DNA of 64,000 bases from Brevundimonas vesicularis (GTDB lineage Bacteria; Pseudomonadota; Alphaproteobacteria; Caulobacterales; Caulobacteraceae). This document shows, in pieces, positions 1 to 9,671 of this stretch. Under the pieces are notes generated by a model, which was not told where the DNA came from, made no database searches, and saw only the letters and a program-made list of their open reading frames with translations. The DNA is taken from NCBI RefSeq assembly GCF_014204545.1, contig NZ_JACHLJ010000003.1, positions 124,001 through 188,000 on the forward strand, in the 5' to 3' direction. Position numbers and translations under genes: made by a program. Positions within the stretch are counted from its first letter, which is position 1. The number at the start of each line of letters is the position of its first letter.

Positions 1-1078
1 CGGGCAGTTTGGCGAGATCGTCCAAGACCACAGTGATATGGTGGTTGGTCGCCACCCACTTCCAGACCGTGGGGTTGCCGCGCTTGGCGGCGCCAGCGTG
101 ACAATCCTCGATATAGGCGCTGCCTTCCGAGAACGTTGCGCCGTGGTACTGACCCGAGCTTAGGATCAGACCGCATAGGCCGGGGTAGGCCTGGTTAGTC
201 TCGCCCTTCTTGCGTTTGGAGCGCGCGACCAGCCAGCCGCCGTCCGACACCGCATAGCGTACGTTCGGGGATCCCCGCATAAATCGCATATCCCCTTGGG
301 CGAATTTAACCGCCGCGACCGCATAGTCGCCAAAGGACGGACGTCGTTCCTGGGGCGACTGGGCCGTCACCAAGGCTGCGTAAAGCCGCCACTCTTCGCG
401 CGACACGGTCTGGATCGGGAGTTTGAGCTCGGTCATCGTCTCGGGGAAGGACGCCGCCATAACGACAACGCTACGCGCGGACAGCATTCTCGCGCCGTTC
501 AGGGCGGCGCGTATGACGCCCACAAGCGGGCCTTGGGGCGAATAGGCTGGCGCCCCCAGATCCAGTACGATGTCGAGTTGGGCAATGTCGATCGCCAAGG
601 CTTTGAGCAAGGCATCAACATGATCGTCAAAGTCTGGATCGAGCGCCTCCTCGAGCGTGCACCGCAGGACCGCGCCGTTCATGTCGATAGCATCGATGTC
701 GTGGACCGCCTTCCGGTAGGCAGCGTCGCTCTCGAGGTTGATGACCGGCGTCAACGAGGCCCCAAGCTTGCGGGCCTCATCGAACAGGAACGTCATCGTG
801 TGCCGGCCGTCCGCCATGCGGGTCGCAGGGGCCAACTGGCGGCCGTCGATGAGCGCGGGACGATCGCTCCACTTCTTTTCCAGCTTGGCCGCGAAACCAC
901 CGAGGTGGTCGTCGATCTCCTTCTTCGGCCGCCATTGCTCGAAATCGAAGTCCGGCGGCAGGACCTCGATTAGAGGAACGACCGCCGGCTTCAGTCCGGC
1001 CGCGAGTTTGAACAGGGCCTGATACTCGCCCATCCGCCAGCGCAGGAGGGGGACATACTGGGTCGGGGCGATCGCCAT
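1..1078 (-). CDS. Beta-family protein, phage-defence-associated type (partial, 3' end outside window)
   Basis: Reading the minus strand from the ATG at 1078 gives an open frame of about 359 codons that runs off the left edge. The start (MAIAPTQYVPLLRWRMGEYQAL) and the repeated pattern of short beta-strand-like segments resemble the 'beta family protein' group (T4 beta protein domain), whose biochemical role is not established. It begins 7 bp after the stop of the XRE/ImmA gene, so it is very likely the third gene of an operon with the DUF6932-like and ImmA genes. No catalytic motif is visible to me. The family assignment is from memory of the sequence style and is moderately sure; the coding status is well supported by the long frame and tight spacing. 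Confidence 0.7.
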   Translation of the reverse strand, partial: MAIAPTQYVPLLRWRMGEYQALFKLAAGLKPAVVPLIEVLPPDFDFEQWRPKKEIDDHLGGFAAKLEKKWSDRPALIDGRQLAPATRMADGRHTMTFLFDEARKLGASLTPVINLESDAAYRKAVHDIDAIDMNGAVLRCTLEEALDPDFDDHVDALLKALAIDIAQLDIVLDLGAPAYSPQGPLVGVIRAALNGARMLSARSVVVMAASFPETMTELKLPIQTVSREEWRLYAALVTAQSPQERRPSFGDYAVAAVKFAQGDMRFMRGSPNVRYAVSDGGWLVARSKRKKGETNQAYPGLCGLILSSGQYHGATFSEGSAYIEDCHAGAAKRGNPTVWKWVATNHHITVVLDDLAKLP

Positions 1079-1085
1079 TTGAACC

Positions 1086-2345
1086 TCAAAGACCAAATTG
1101 GCGGCGCACTTCCCCGGCGCCGACGAGAGAACGGAGAACAGTGTAGTCGCCAGCCTCGCGACGAACCCGGCCGGCGATGACCGCTGGGCCGACGCCGAAG
1201 CGTTTGGCGTCAGTCAGCACTGCTTTCTCCGTGCGCGAGAACCGTGACACCGCGAGATCCCATTGAGCCACAGGCAGCAGCGCGTTCCGTGCAAAGCCGT
1301 CTGCCTCCTCTTCGTGGCGCTCGTCCGACGGGCTCTCCGTGTCGTCGAAGATGGCGGCAAAGGCTTCCGGGCCGATGTGGAGCTTGAGGTGTCCGATCTC
1401 GTGCAAAAGCGTGAACCAGAAATTGTCCAGCCGGTCATGGCGGAGCGTCAGGCCGATCAGCCCGTAGCCGTCGAACGAGCCCATGGCTGCGCCGTCCAGC
1501 AGGGTTCCGGGTAGATGCCGTTCGACAACGAAGGCGATGCCGATCTGGCGCAGGTGGTCGACGGCCTTCAGTGGGCCGTCGGCATCCAGGGTCAGGGCGA
1601 CGAGGGCAGCGATCCAGGCATCATCGATCAAGGCGGGATCGAAGGTTGCCGTCGGCGGGTTTCGGGCGGCCAGCTGTCGCACACGCGCTTCCCATGCCGC
1701 GATCGCCGGTTCGTGCACAGCGCCGTTCGACCGCACAGACTTCCGGTGCAAGCCGGCAGGGACGAATCGGGCCGAGCCACTCCGCAGGAAGGCCGGCACG
1801 AGGTGGTCGGCGGACTTGCGCGCCTGCGTCAGCGTTCCGGAGAAGTCTTCGAACCAACCGCGCTTGTACATCTCGGCCAGAGGGAAAGCCTGCCAGGCGG
1901 TGGGATCGACCGACTCCAGGCTCCCGTTCCCGGCGAGCGACGCACGGTTCTCGATGCGCACGTCGAGCGCATCGGAGACCTCGATCAAACGCTCAAGGCT
2001 CGCGGATCGATAGCGTTCGGCTTCGTATCGCTGGACCTGTTGTTCCTTCAGCCCCAGAAAATCCGCGAGATCCTTCTGGCTCATGCCTCTCGCGATCCGT
2101 GCGCGGATGAGCGTCTCGGGGAGATCGGCAAGGCGTGCGGCCGAGAACGTCGTCTGCGCTCCTGACTTCAGGGCCTCGTAAAGGGCGACATCGGCTTCGA
2201 GTTCCGCCACTTGGCTTTGGAGCGCACCGCGCGCGATGACGGCGAACGCGGGATCGACGTTGGTGGCCGCCGGCGCGCCCGCCGAGGCTTTCAGCTGGTC
2301 CAGCGCCGCGCACGTGGACCGGTACTGTCTTTCGTTCGTGATCAT
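1086..2345 (-). CDS. XRE-family HTH regulator fused to ImmA/IrrE metallopeptidase
   Basis: 419 residues. An XRE-type helix-turn-helix lies at about residues 77-130 (ARIARGMSQKDLADFLGL, then a recognition-helix region QQVQRYEAERYRS). A zinc metallopeptidase motif HEIGH is at 315-319 followed by KLH, with a downstream EEADGFARNALLP segment as in ImmA/IrrE proteins. In this family the peptidase cleaves a repressor or antitoxin, often in phage, ICE or toxin-antitoxin settings; the target here is unknown. The ATG overlaps the TAA of the upstream DUF6932-like gene by one base (TAATG), which indicates translational coupling. It probably autoregulates the operon through the palindrome at 2812-2831. 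Confidence 0.88.
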   Translation of the reverse strand: MITNERQYRSTCAALDQLKASAGAPAATNVDPAFAVIARGALQSQVAELEADVALYEALKSGAQTTFSAARLADLPETLIRARIARGMSQKDLADFLGLKEQQVQRYEAERYRSASLERLIEVSDALDVRIENRASLAGNGSLESVDPTAWQAFPLAEMYKRGWFEDFSGTLTQARKSADHLVPAFLRSGSARFVPAGLHRKSVRSNGAVHEPAIAAWEARVRQLAARNPPTATFDPALIDDAWIAALVALTLDADGPLKAVDHLRQIGIAFVVERHLPGTLLDGAAMGSFDGYGLIGLTLRHDRLDNFWFTLLHEIGHLKLHIGPEAFAAIFDDTESPSDERHEEEADGFARNALLPVAQWDLAVSRFSRTEKAVLTDAKRFGVGPAVIAGRVRREAGDYTVLRSLVGAGEVRRQFGL

Positions 2346-2809
2346 TACAACGCCCCTTTCGAGGTCGCGAGCGTCAGCCGCAAAATGCCTTTGGGCTGGC
2401 CCGAATGTTTCTCGATCTGGAAGAAATCGAGGAAGGTGCCCGTCGCGCCGTTCGGGGCGAAGGCCGGAAACATCTCGCCGAGATATTTGGCTTTTTGAGC
2501 CTCGCGCTTGCCGGCGAAGTTCTGGAGAACGGGGTCAAGCAAGGAAAAGTCCATCCCCGCATGATCCCAGCAGCCGTCGAAATCACCGGGGTGGTCTTTC
2601 GCTGTGGTGAAGCTGCCATCGAGGTAGACGGCACGGCATCCGGCGAGCCGGAGCGCCTCCACCGCCCGTTGAAAACCACCGAACAACCACTGTCGGTGTG
2701 GCGTGGTGGCGAACCGGGCGGCAACCTCCTCCAGCGTCGTCTCGTGGACGCCCGAAGGCAGAACCGCCCAAGGCGCGCCAAAGCCCGGATCAATAAGGGA
2801 AGGGATCAT
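2345..2809 (-). CDS. DUF6932-like protein (nucleotidyltransferase-like partner)
   Basis: 154 residues from the ATG at 2809; a GTG two codons upstream at 2815 is an alternative. The segment AVYLDGSFTTAKDHPGDFDGCWD has the layout of a minimal nucleotidyltransferase G-S...D-x-D motif, as seen in DUF6932 proteins. It is the first gene of a three-gene operon with the XRE/ImmA and beta-family genes, so it may be the toxin or effector of a toxin-antitoxin-like unit; that is inference. There is no clear Shine-Dalgarno sequence before the start, and a palindrome sits directly upstream. Confidence 0.72.
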   Translation of the reverse strand: MIPSLIDPGFGAPWAVLPSGVHETTLEEVAARFATTPHRQWLFGGFQRAVEALRLAGCRAVYLDGSFTTAKDHPGDFDGCWDHAGMDFSLLDPVLQNFAGKREAQKAKYLGEMFPAFAPNGATGTFLDFFQIEKHSGQPKGILRLTLATSKGAL

Positions 2810-2811
2810 GA

Positions 2812-2831
2812 ACACAACAATATCGTTGTGT
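2812..2831. promoter_or_regulatory. Candidate operator of the DUF6932-ImmA-beta operon
   Basis: A perfect inverted repeat with 7-base arms (ACACAAC and GTTGTGT) separated by 6 bases lies two bases upstream of the ATG at 2809. Its position over the expected promoter/translation start fits autoregulation by the XRE domain of the second gene. Binding is inferred, not seen. Confidence 0.45.
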
Positions 2832-2920
2832 GCATGTATTGTCCAGTCGGGTGAACGGTGTGCGCGGAGGTGTGTGCGGAACAGCCTTGGCGACGCCTGC
2901 TTGGCGTCCGGCCGGCGGGA

Positions 2921-4320
2921 TCATTCGTAAGAATAAGCCAGATGGTCGGTGCTCGACTTCGCCCAGGCCGGAAGGGCGCCAAGAGTCTCCAGCTGTAGCC
3001 GCAGCGCCCCATCGAAAACTTCTGGCAGCAAGACGTGAATCGCCGGCCAGATCGCATGCGCCTCTAGCACTAGATTGCCCTCGCCCAACTCGAGTGCCCT
3101 TCGGAGGTGCACGCCGACGGTGCCCTCGAGCAGGGGGCCTGCCGAGGTTCGGGCGAGCACCGTTTGAAGAACCGGCGCGAAGGGCATGAGGGGGTGTCCC
3201 GACAACTTGCTGTTGAGCATCGCCTGGATGTTCGGCTGTCGGGAAGCGTAGTTCTTGAACGCCCCGCGGCGTAGCGAAGTGTCGAGAACATCACCGCGAT
3301 GAAGTGCGCAAATTGCCAACGATCGAGGTTTTGATGCTGCCAAAGCGCCAGACCGGGCACGCGCGCACACAGATCGCTGTTGGCCGCAATGAACGCCGGC
3401 GTCGTGAGCTCCGAGTAGGAGAAATCAGTGCGGGCCTGCAGCGCCACCTTCCAAGGCGCGCGCACGGCCTCCCCTCGCGCCAGCAAACTCGGCGTGACCC
3501 GATCCTCATAGTAGGGCCAGCCGGTTTCAGGAAAAGTGAGATCATTGACAGCGACCTGTCTCTCGTCGCCGAAGCTGCCGTCCGACTTCCGCAGGAAGCA
3601 GGTTAGCATCAGGCGTCGAGCGGCTAGAGACGTCTCTATGGCCGCCTGATCGAGCACGAAGGCGTTGTCCCGATGGCGGAGGATTACGTCACGGAACGAC
3701 TGCGGCAGATCGCCCGACTGGAGTTCGTGCCCCAACAGAACCCAGATCAAACCGACCCCTTCGCGCCTGTAATGCAGTGACCGGTCGGAAATCTCCGTCT
3801 GGAAGGTGTTGGACAACTGGATCTCGAAGGCGACCGTGCGGCCGTTAGTATACGTCACGAGTACGTCCGGGTATCGGCCATGGCCGCCGGCGGTAGGTGC
3901 AAGATAGGTGTCTACTGCCACCCGCGTGCAGCTTGGATCCTGTTTGGCAAGTTGGGCGATCTGCTCGCAGATCAGCCGGTGCGCCGGGCTTTCCTGGTGA
4001 CCGTGGTACTGGCCCGCCTTCAGGCTATCGGGGTCCTGGGTATCGCCGGTAAACCAAGGACAGGCGGCAACGGCGCCCTTGAAGTGGGCGAAATAGGGAA
4101 GCCGTTTTTGACGGAAGGCGCGCGCCTTGATGAAGACGGCGCCGCCGCAACGAAGACAGGCGGCAATGGATCGGTGATCCCGTCCTCGCCGAGCGTCGGT
4201 AATGCGTTGCCTCAGCAGGCCCCACTCAGCCTCGGACATCGCCATCAGCCGCTCGGCCGTGATCGGACCGACCTTGTCGATCACCGCCACCTCGATGATG
4301 CGCTGAGGTTTCTGGGCCAT
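2921..4320 (-). pseudogene. CoiA-like/DUF6035 family protein with a frameshift
   Basis: Starting at the ATG at 4320 the frame encodes a protein with a zinc-ribbon-like start (CLRCGGAVFIKAR...YFAH) and a nuclease-like core (RYPDVLVTYTNGRTVAFEIQLSNT), the arrangement of CoiA-like/DUF6035 proteins with a restriction-endonuclease-type fold. After about residue 345 the frame becomes Arg/Ser-rich and loses protein character. A sensible continuation (RRGAFKNYASRQPNIQ through to AYSYE and a TGA at 2921) sits in the -1 frame. The switch is around 3265-3285 and fits loss of one base. It may be a real inactivating mutation, a sequencing error or, less likely, programmed slippage. It lies in the defence-like block between the HNH and DUF6932 genes. 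Confidence 0.7.
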
Positions 4321-4488
4321 TTCCGTCCCGCCAACTCCGAATCAGGAAGGATTGCACACAGTCGGTGCGCCAGTATCGGTCGTGACTTGGTGAGTCGGCT
4401 GGTAAAGCTAAAGTCCGCCTTCGGCAGAGGTGCGGTCACATCGGCGCCAATGCGTCTCGCCGTGCCGCATCGTCGCTCAGCTCGCCCT

Positions 4489-5253
4489 TTAGGTATAGTC
4501 CTCGAAGCTGGAGAAGGCCTTCATCCCTTTAGCCGCGTTTGACTTGGCGATGCGCGTTCGGCTGATCCTCTGCTGAAGATAGACGCACAGGGCGTCGAAG
4601 TCCTCGATCGCCAGCATCCTCCAGGGGCCTCTGAAGTTCGCTTCAATATTCTTGGAAATAGCCTCGTAACTGAACTTCGTGTCGCGCGTTTTATCGGCGC
4701 TCGCGAATTCATTGTATCGGCTGATCAGGTGCTGAGTATACCGGCTCGCCTTGAGATCGGCCCCGATCGTGCCCGCCGCGGGCTGAATCTTTACCGTGTT
4801 ACGGGTGGTCTTCACATTGACGGTTTTGGCTATGATCGCGCCGGGGCTGTCGATGACGACGTTGCCACTATTGTTGGTCACCTCGATGCGCCGAAGGTCG
4901 CCGAGGAGGATCTTCGCATAGAAAGCATCGGTAGCCTGTTCGGGCCGTCCCATATCACCTTCTCGGATCCGCTTGATCTCCTCGAGCGCCTCTACGGAAT
5001 AGACATCGGGTTCGGCATCCACCATTTTATGGTGTCGACGGCATAGCAGAACCAGGTTTTCGAAGCCCTGCCGTTCGTCCTCGCTCTGGGTGACGTCGAA
5101 GCGGGGGCCGCCCTCATTTCGCGCCCGGATATGGCAGATTTCGCCGGTGATCGTCCCCACGGCTTCGACGATGGGCAAGTCGCACCTTGGAAAGGCGCAG
5201 AGATTCCCCGACGTCGCGAAGAGCCTTTTGATCGTCGTTTCCGACGGCCTCAT
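4489..5253 (-). CDS. HNH endonuclease domain protein
   Basis: 254 residues. An HNH core is visible in the first 85 residues: a CAFPRC cysteine pair, GEICHIRARNEGGPRFD, then NLVLLCRRHHKMVD, which supplies the N-x(8)-H-H end of the motif. The remaining C-terminal half has no recognised domain and may be a target-recognition or partner-binding region. It starts 55 bp after the stop of the PHP-ATPase gene on the same strand, so the two are probably cotranscribed. A nuclease next to a TrlF-type ATPase suggests a two-component defence system, which is inference. Confidence 0.8.
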   Translation of the reverse strand: MRPSETTIKRLFATSGNLCAFPRCDLPIVEAVGTITGEICHIRARNEGGPRFDVTQSEDERQGFENLVLLCRRHHKMVDAEPDVYSVEALEEIKRIREGDMGRPEQATDAFYAKILLGDLRRIEVTNNSGNVVIDSPGAIIAKTVNVKTTRNTVKIQPAAGTIGADLKASRYTQHLISRYNEFASADKTRDTKFSYEAISKNIEANFRGPWRMLAIEDFDALCVYLQQRISRTRIAKSNAAKGMKAFSSFEDYT

Positions 5254-5307
5254 CTCGCGCGACGCGCGCCAGCAAACGGCTCGACCGAACTTAGCCTATT
5301 CAGCACC

Positions 5308-8286
5308 TCATCGCTCCAGCCTGACTCTCAATCTGCGGGCTCGTTCCTGGAAGGCGCCTTCCCCACCTTCCAAGATGTCGCAAACCGCTTTTCTGATGTC
5401 AGCGTTCTCCAGGCCACCGGACTGATAGGTGATCGGCGGCAAGGCACCGTGCGGATGCGGCCCTGACTCAGCGATGATGATCTGATCGGCGTCAGTGTTG
5501 ATCACAAGGTTGGCGTTATGCGTCACCATGATCACCTGGCGGTTCGATTTGGCTTCGATGAACAGACCCACCAACTCTTCGAAGACGGATTTCGGGTCGA
5601 GGTTCTCCTCCGGCTGGTCGATGATCAGCGGGCGGCCATCGCCATCGTCCAACGCCAGATAGAGCAGCAACAGGACGATGCCGCGGGTTCCGGGAGACAG
5701 CTTGCGGATATCCACGCCATCATATTCGATGCCGTAGTGGATCTCGATATGACCAGTGCTGAACAGCCATTGAGCGAAGCGTTTCGACCAGGCCCGAAAC
5801 TCCAGCTGCTCGGTGTGGGCGACCGGCGAGTGGTCGAGCAGTTCCTTCTGATAAAGCCGACGAAACTCCGCCATCGCCGACACCACCTCAGCTGACGACC
5901 CTGTCTCCCAAGCCCGCTTGAGGACCTCGTTGGCCTTCTGAAGCAAGGTGCCCTTGCCTCGGAACGCCCCGCCCTTGCGGAGATCGATCAAACCCTCCTC
6001 GGCCTGCCCCGCCCACTGGGCCACGTCGGCGACCCGCGCGACAGAGAAGGACAGCTTCTTCAACGTCCCGGAGGCCGCCGCCAGACGCGCCATCAAGGGC
6101 CCGTACAATTCCTCCAGAACGGTTTGTTCGGCGATGAGGGCGTCGAAAGCCCGGCCATAGGCCTCTTCGCGTTCGGCCTGCAGATCCCGGGCACGATCCT
6201 TGGCGCCTTGGCTGTCTTGAAGTTTGGCCGCGAGGGTCTGCATCGCCGCAGTCTCGGTCGCGATCCGGCCCGACAGCGCCGTGTATTGCCGCTGCGTTTC
6301 CTTGTCGGAGCTGACCAGTTTTTCCAGCCGCCCCATCTCGGCTTCCAGGACCGCCTGCGACAGCGTCGTCAGGTCTGTCTCATCAGCAAAGAACGCCGTG
6401 TTCGCATCACCGGCTGGCGGTGCAGCGCCCTTCAGCCCCGCGATCTTGCCATCAACCCATTTGACGTAGTCGTTCAGGTCGTCATCGACCTTCCCGGTAT
6501 AATCCAGAATGAAAGCGGCCCACTGGTCGTTCGACATTCCACTGTGCGTATGTCTGGCCTGGGTTTGCCGCAGTGTCTCCGGCGCCTGGTTGCGCCGAAG
6601 GTCCCTCACCTCATCCTGAAGGGCCAGGAAGGTCTGCCGCTGGTTTGTGAACCGCCGCAACTTGGTCCTGACCTCGTTGGCCGCGCCAGCCAGCTCGGTG
6701 TGACGCTGAGCCCTCTTTTCGCTGCCCGCCGAAACAAGCTTGGCGCGGTCGGCGGTATAGGCGTCGACCAGTTGCCGCTTCTGCGCGACCATGGCCTCAT
6801 AGCTGGCGACCAGCTTTTCCTTCTCGAGTTCAGTGCCGATCCGCTCCGAGATCTGGGAGACGGCCTCGGCCTCACGATCGCGCGCCAGACGATGGCGTGA
6901 AGCGCGATGTTCCAGCAGTTCGGCGAAGTCCAACGCACCGTCACGATCATGATCGGGATGGGCCTCGAAGATCACTCTCTCGATCTCGCGGAGGAGTCCG
7001 TCGGTCAGGCCGCTGGATGAGCACAGTTCCTCGACGAACTGCTGGGACAGGTATCGCGCCCGAGGATAGCTCAGCGGGCCGTTGGCATCGGCCCCATCCA
7101 ACGACCGCGTGCCTGGAGCGCCCGCCGCCCAACTGACCTTCACCTTGGCCTGGCCGATAAGAGGCCGGGCGCGCACCAGGAACGAGGGGTTCGCCCATTC
7201 ATCGGCGGCCCAGGCCTCGTCCGATATGGAATCGCAGCCCGCCGCGATCATGTCCGCCAGGGCCGTCTTGCCCGATCCCCGCGCGCCAATAATGGCCACC
7301 AGGCCGGAGTTCAGAGGGATGGTCGACGTCTGGAGCCAAGGCGCGTCGAGTATTTCAATCTCGGAAATAACCTGGGACGGCGTTGCGGACTTCGGCGGCT
7401 CGGCGCCGACATGGGCCCGGCCCCGGGGGTCGATGCAGGCCTGTCGCAGCGTGTCGAATTCCAGCCCGCCCTTGACCCATGAGAATCGGTCGCCGAACGG
7501 CGTGGCGACGTCTTCGAGCCTGTGCGCGTCACTGCCATGAAGGCAGGGCTTCAAACCGCCATATCGGGCGCGGATCGCCTGGGCGTCGAGATCCTTTTGA
7601 CCGAGCCAGAACTCCCGCTGCGCCTGGCTGCTGGCGAATATGATGTCGGCAAATCCCTCGATCTCGCGACGAATGGTCTGGTCGGCGGCCTCCCTCACGC
7701 CCGATGTGCCATCGGTGGCGCCGCCGGCGACGGCGATCAGGACGTTCTTCTTGGCCCATCCGCTCTCGCCGAACACCTCGCGCAGTTGCCGGAAATTGAC
7801 CTTGAACTGGTTCGCCCCGTAGGAGAGCGCGGCGCCGTCGTCGGTTATGTTCGGGTCGGCCTTCTTGCCCAGGCGTATCAGGTCGGCGCGGGTGCAGTCG
7901 TAGCGATCCTGCTGCACGGTGAAGTGCAGCCGGGATAGAAGGCGCTGCAGTTCGGCGATATGGTCCGGGTCCTCGGGGCTGACGAACAGATGCAGATTTA
8001 CGAATCCGCCCTTCGCGGTCGCCACATCCAGTCTCAGCTCGACATTGGGAAATATCAGCGTCGCCTTCGGCAATCGCCCGTCGGCCTTGTGCTGCAACAC
8101 CCGCTCATAGGTGTCGGTGACATAATAGTCGGTGACGGCGATCGCCTCGATGAGCGGCGTGGCCCTTTCAAGCGCGGATAGATAATCCTCCCACGCCGTG
8201 GGGCCGGTGAACTGATTGTTCATCACGGTCCCGGGCGCATGGATGTGAGGCTCCCAACGGCGCCACTCAGAACCTCGACTAATCAT
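5308..8286 (-). CDS. TrlF-family PHP-ATPase (putative defence protein)
   Basis: 992 residues. The N-terminal PHP phosphoesterase-like domain has HIH at 14-16 and a later HGSDAH metal motif. An SMC/ABC-type ATPase follows, with Walker A GARGSGKT at about residue 330, a long alpha-helical, coiled-coil-rich middle, and a C-terminal signature-Walker B block (LSPGTRGIVLLLLYLAL, then IIDQPEENLD and an H-loop VTHNANLV). This order matches TrlF-like proteins and is reminiscent of the RloC/PrrC/OLD idea of an ATPase coupled to a nuclease. It is the first gene of a probable operon with the HNH gene and is divergent from the SNase gene at 8459. Its role in phage defence is inferred from family and neighbours. 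Confidence 0.85.
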   Translation of the reverse strand: MISRGSEWRRWEPHIHAPGTVMNNQFTGPTAWEDYLSALERATPLIEAIAVTDYYVTDTYERVLQHKADGRLPKATLIFPNVELRLDVATAKGGFVNLHLFVSPEDPDHIAELQRLLSRLHFTVQQDRYDCTRADLIRLGKKADPNITDDGAALSYGANQFKVNFRQLREVFGESGWAKKNVLIAVAGGATDGTSGVREAADQTIRREIEGFADIIFASSQAQREFWLGQKDLDAQAIRARYGGLKPCLHGSDAHRLEDVATPFGDRFSWVKGGLEFDTLRQACIDPRGRAHVGAEPPKSATPSQVISEIEILDAPWLQTSTIPLNSGLVAIIGARGSGKTALADMIAAGCDSISDEAWAADEWANPSFLVRARPLIGQAKVKVSWAAGAPGTRSLDGADANGPLSYPRARYLSQQFVEELCSSSGLTDGLLREIERVIFEAHPDHDRDGALDFAELLEHRASRHRLARDREAEAVSQISERIGTELEKEKLVASYEAMVAQKRQLVDAYTADRAKLVSAGSEKRAQRHTELAGAANEVRTKLRRFTNQRQTFLALQDEVRDLRRNQAPETLRQTQARHTHSGMSNDQWAAFILDYTGKVDDDLNDYVKWVDGKIAGLKGAAPPAGDANTAFFADETDLTTLSQAVLEAEMGRLEKLVSSDKETQRQYTALSGRIATETAAMQTLAAKLQDSQGAKDRARDLQAEREEAYGRAFDALIAEQTVLEELYGPLMARLAAASGTLKKLSFSVARVADVAQWAGQAEEGLIDLRKGGAFRGKGTLLQKANEVLKRAWETGSSAEVVSAMAEFRRLYQKELLDHSPVAHTEQLEFRAWSKRFAQWLFSTGHIEIHYGIEYDGVDIRKLSPGTRGIVLLLLYLALDDGDGRPLIIDQPEENLDPKSVFEELVGLFIEAKSNRQVIMVTHNANLVINTDADQIIIAESGPHPHGALPPITYQSGGLENADIRKAVCDILEGGEGAFQERARRLRVRLER

Positions 8287-8458
8287 GCTTCCCCCGTCCC
8301 GCTTTTTTACGCCACCCTATCGTGTAACGATCATCAATTCGCGTGCAATGACCTTGCATCCCTACTCGGGCGACTTCTGTTCCTGAACTTGTGCGAGCCG
8401 AAAAGATCGCTCAGCAGCGACAGCTGTTTCGCCGTCTGTCACAACCCTGTCGAGGCTC

Positions 8459-8899
8459 ATGCCCAACACGTACCGCCCCCTCCTCAGCCTCCCGGCTCTC
8501 GCGCTATGCGCCCTGTTCCTGGCTGCTATGGCGACACCCGCATCGGCCGATCCTTGCGAGGGGCGGCTCCCCTCCCAGCCGGGTCAGCCGTTCACGGGAT
8601 CGGTGCGCTATGTCGGCGACGGGGACAGTTTGTGCGTCGGCAGCTCCAGAGATCCCAATAGCTGGATCGAAGTGCGGCTGGCGGATTTCGACGCGCCCGA
8701 ACTCCACTCGCCTGACGGACGGCTATCCCAGTCGCTTCTGCGACAGGTCGCGTTCGGACAGAATGTGGTCTGCGACGCACGCCGCGGCAGGAGCGGCCGC
8801 GTCATCGTACACGACCGCGTCATCGCCGTCTGCCGTGTCGGTGGCCGCTCTATCGGAGATCTGCTCCGCGCGAGACGCGCCCCCGAGGGCGGTAACTAA
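8459..8899 (+). CDS. Secreted SNase-like (thermonuclease-fold) protein, copy 1
   Basis: 146 residues with a GAGG ribosome binding site before the ATG. A signal peptide covers about residues 1-30 (hydrophobic LALCALFLAAMATPASA, cleavage near ASA-DP). The mature part has a staphylococcal-nuclease-like layout (RYVGDGDSLCVG, then IEVRLADFDAPELHS and RVIVHDRVIAVCRV). The usual catalytic arginines of SNase are not all evident, so enzyme activity is uncertain. Four cysteines suggest periplasmic disulfides. A clear paralogue with the same DPCEGRLP start is at 58122-58529, so the two copies bracket the conjugation region. Confidence 0.8.
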   Translation: MPNTYRPLLSLPALALCALFLAAMATPASADPCEGRLPSQPGQPFTGSVRYVGDGDSLCVGSSRDPNSWIEVRLADFDAPELHSPDGRLSQSLLRQVAFGQNVVCDARRGRSGRVIVHDRVIAVCRVGGRSIGDLLRARRAPEGGN

Positions 8900-9017
8900 C
8901 CAGCCGGTCGTCGGAGGCCAAGGCGCGCCGCCCTTCCCCATGAACCCCAAAGGCTCGACAAGACCGTCGCGGTAATCGCTAAAGGCGTCGACGGCAGATC
9001 GTTGGAGCAGAAGCGTT

Positions 9018-9590
9018 ATGAGCGGCATTCCGGAGCGTATGAAGTACAAGGCGCAGGTTTACGATCTTGCTCTGAGCGCCTTTTTCAAACTCAGGGAGTT
9101 CGACTCAGCCGCCCTGGATCAGCCCCGCGCCGAGACCGGCTGGGACATCGCCGAGGCCTTCGTCGCGGCCGCCATGAGCGGAGTGACCTATAAGAGCAGC
9201 AGCCGGGATCGGCGGTTCGAGGCGGCCAGCCTTTTGCGGACGCTCGCCGATCAGGTTGAAGAGGACGGCCTGGCCAGCCTGGAGTGGAGCCATCAGGGCA
9301 AGCTCGACGCGCGACAAGCCTGGCGGCCCGACATCCGCTCAGCCGAAGGACTTGCCGAGCTCGACCTGCGTACCGACGCGGTGATCGAGGGGCTGATGCG
9401 GCCGCTCCGGGCGCTGACCGTCCCGGAACGGCGCGCGATCGTCTGCATGTCCTTTGTGCGCATGGCGCTGGCGCACATCGGGGACCTCAACGAGCAGCAG
9501 CCTGCGGACGCTCATCGGGTTCGCGAATACACGCTCAAAATGCTTTCGCCGCTGCTCGCAAGGTTGCAGAGTTCGGACACGCCGGACTGA
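9018..9590 (+). CDS. Hypothetical protein, 190 aa
   Basis: The ATG at 9018 has a GGAG about 10 bases upstream. The protein is soluble, mostly helical and acidic-basic balanced, with no signal peptide or transmembrane stretch and no family that I recognise. It follows the SNase gene by about 120 bp on the same strand and is separated by 80 bp from the DUF7662-like gene, so it could belong to a small accessory operon. I see no motif that would suggest a function. Confidence 0.65.
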   Translation: MSGIPERMKYKAQVYDLALSAFFKLREFDSAALDQPRAETGWDIAEAFVAAAMSGVTYKSSSRDRRFEAASLLRTLADQVEEDGLASLEWSHQGKLDARQAWRPDIRSAEGLAELDLRTDAVIEGLMRPLRALTVPERRAIVCMSFVRMALAHIGDLNEQQPADAHRVREYTLKMLSPLLARLQSSDTPD

Positions 9591-9671
9591 CCCAAGCGCC
9601 TGCGGTGGGCACTCAGGCCTGGCACCTTCCCGCCGCCCCCTCTATGGCGCGTTGAGCTATGAAAGACCGCC

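Noticed and set aside
296..973. 225-codon plus-strand frame at the left edge
   Set aside because: Antisense to the beta-family gene, which has a proper start and operon spacing.
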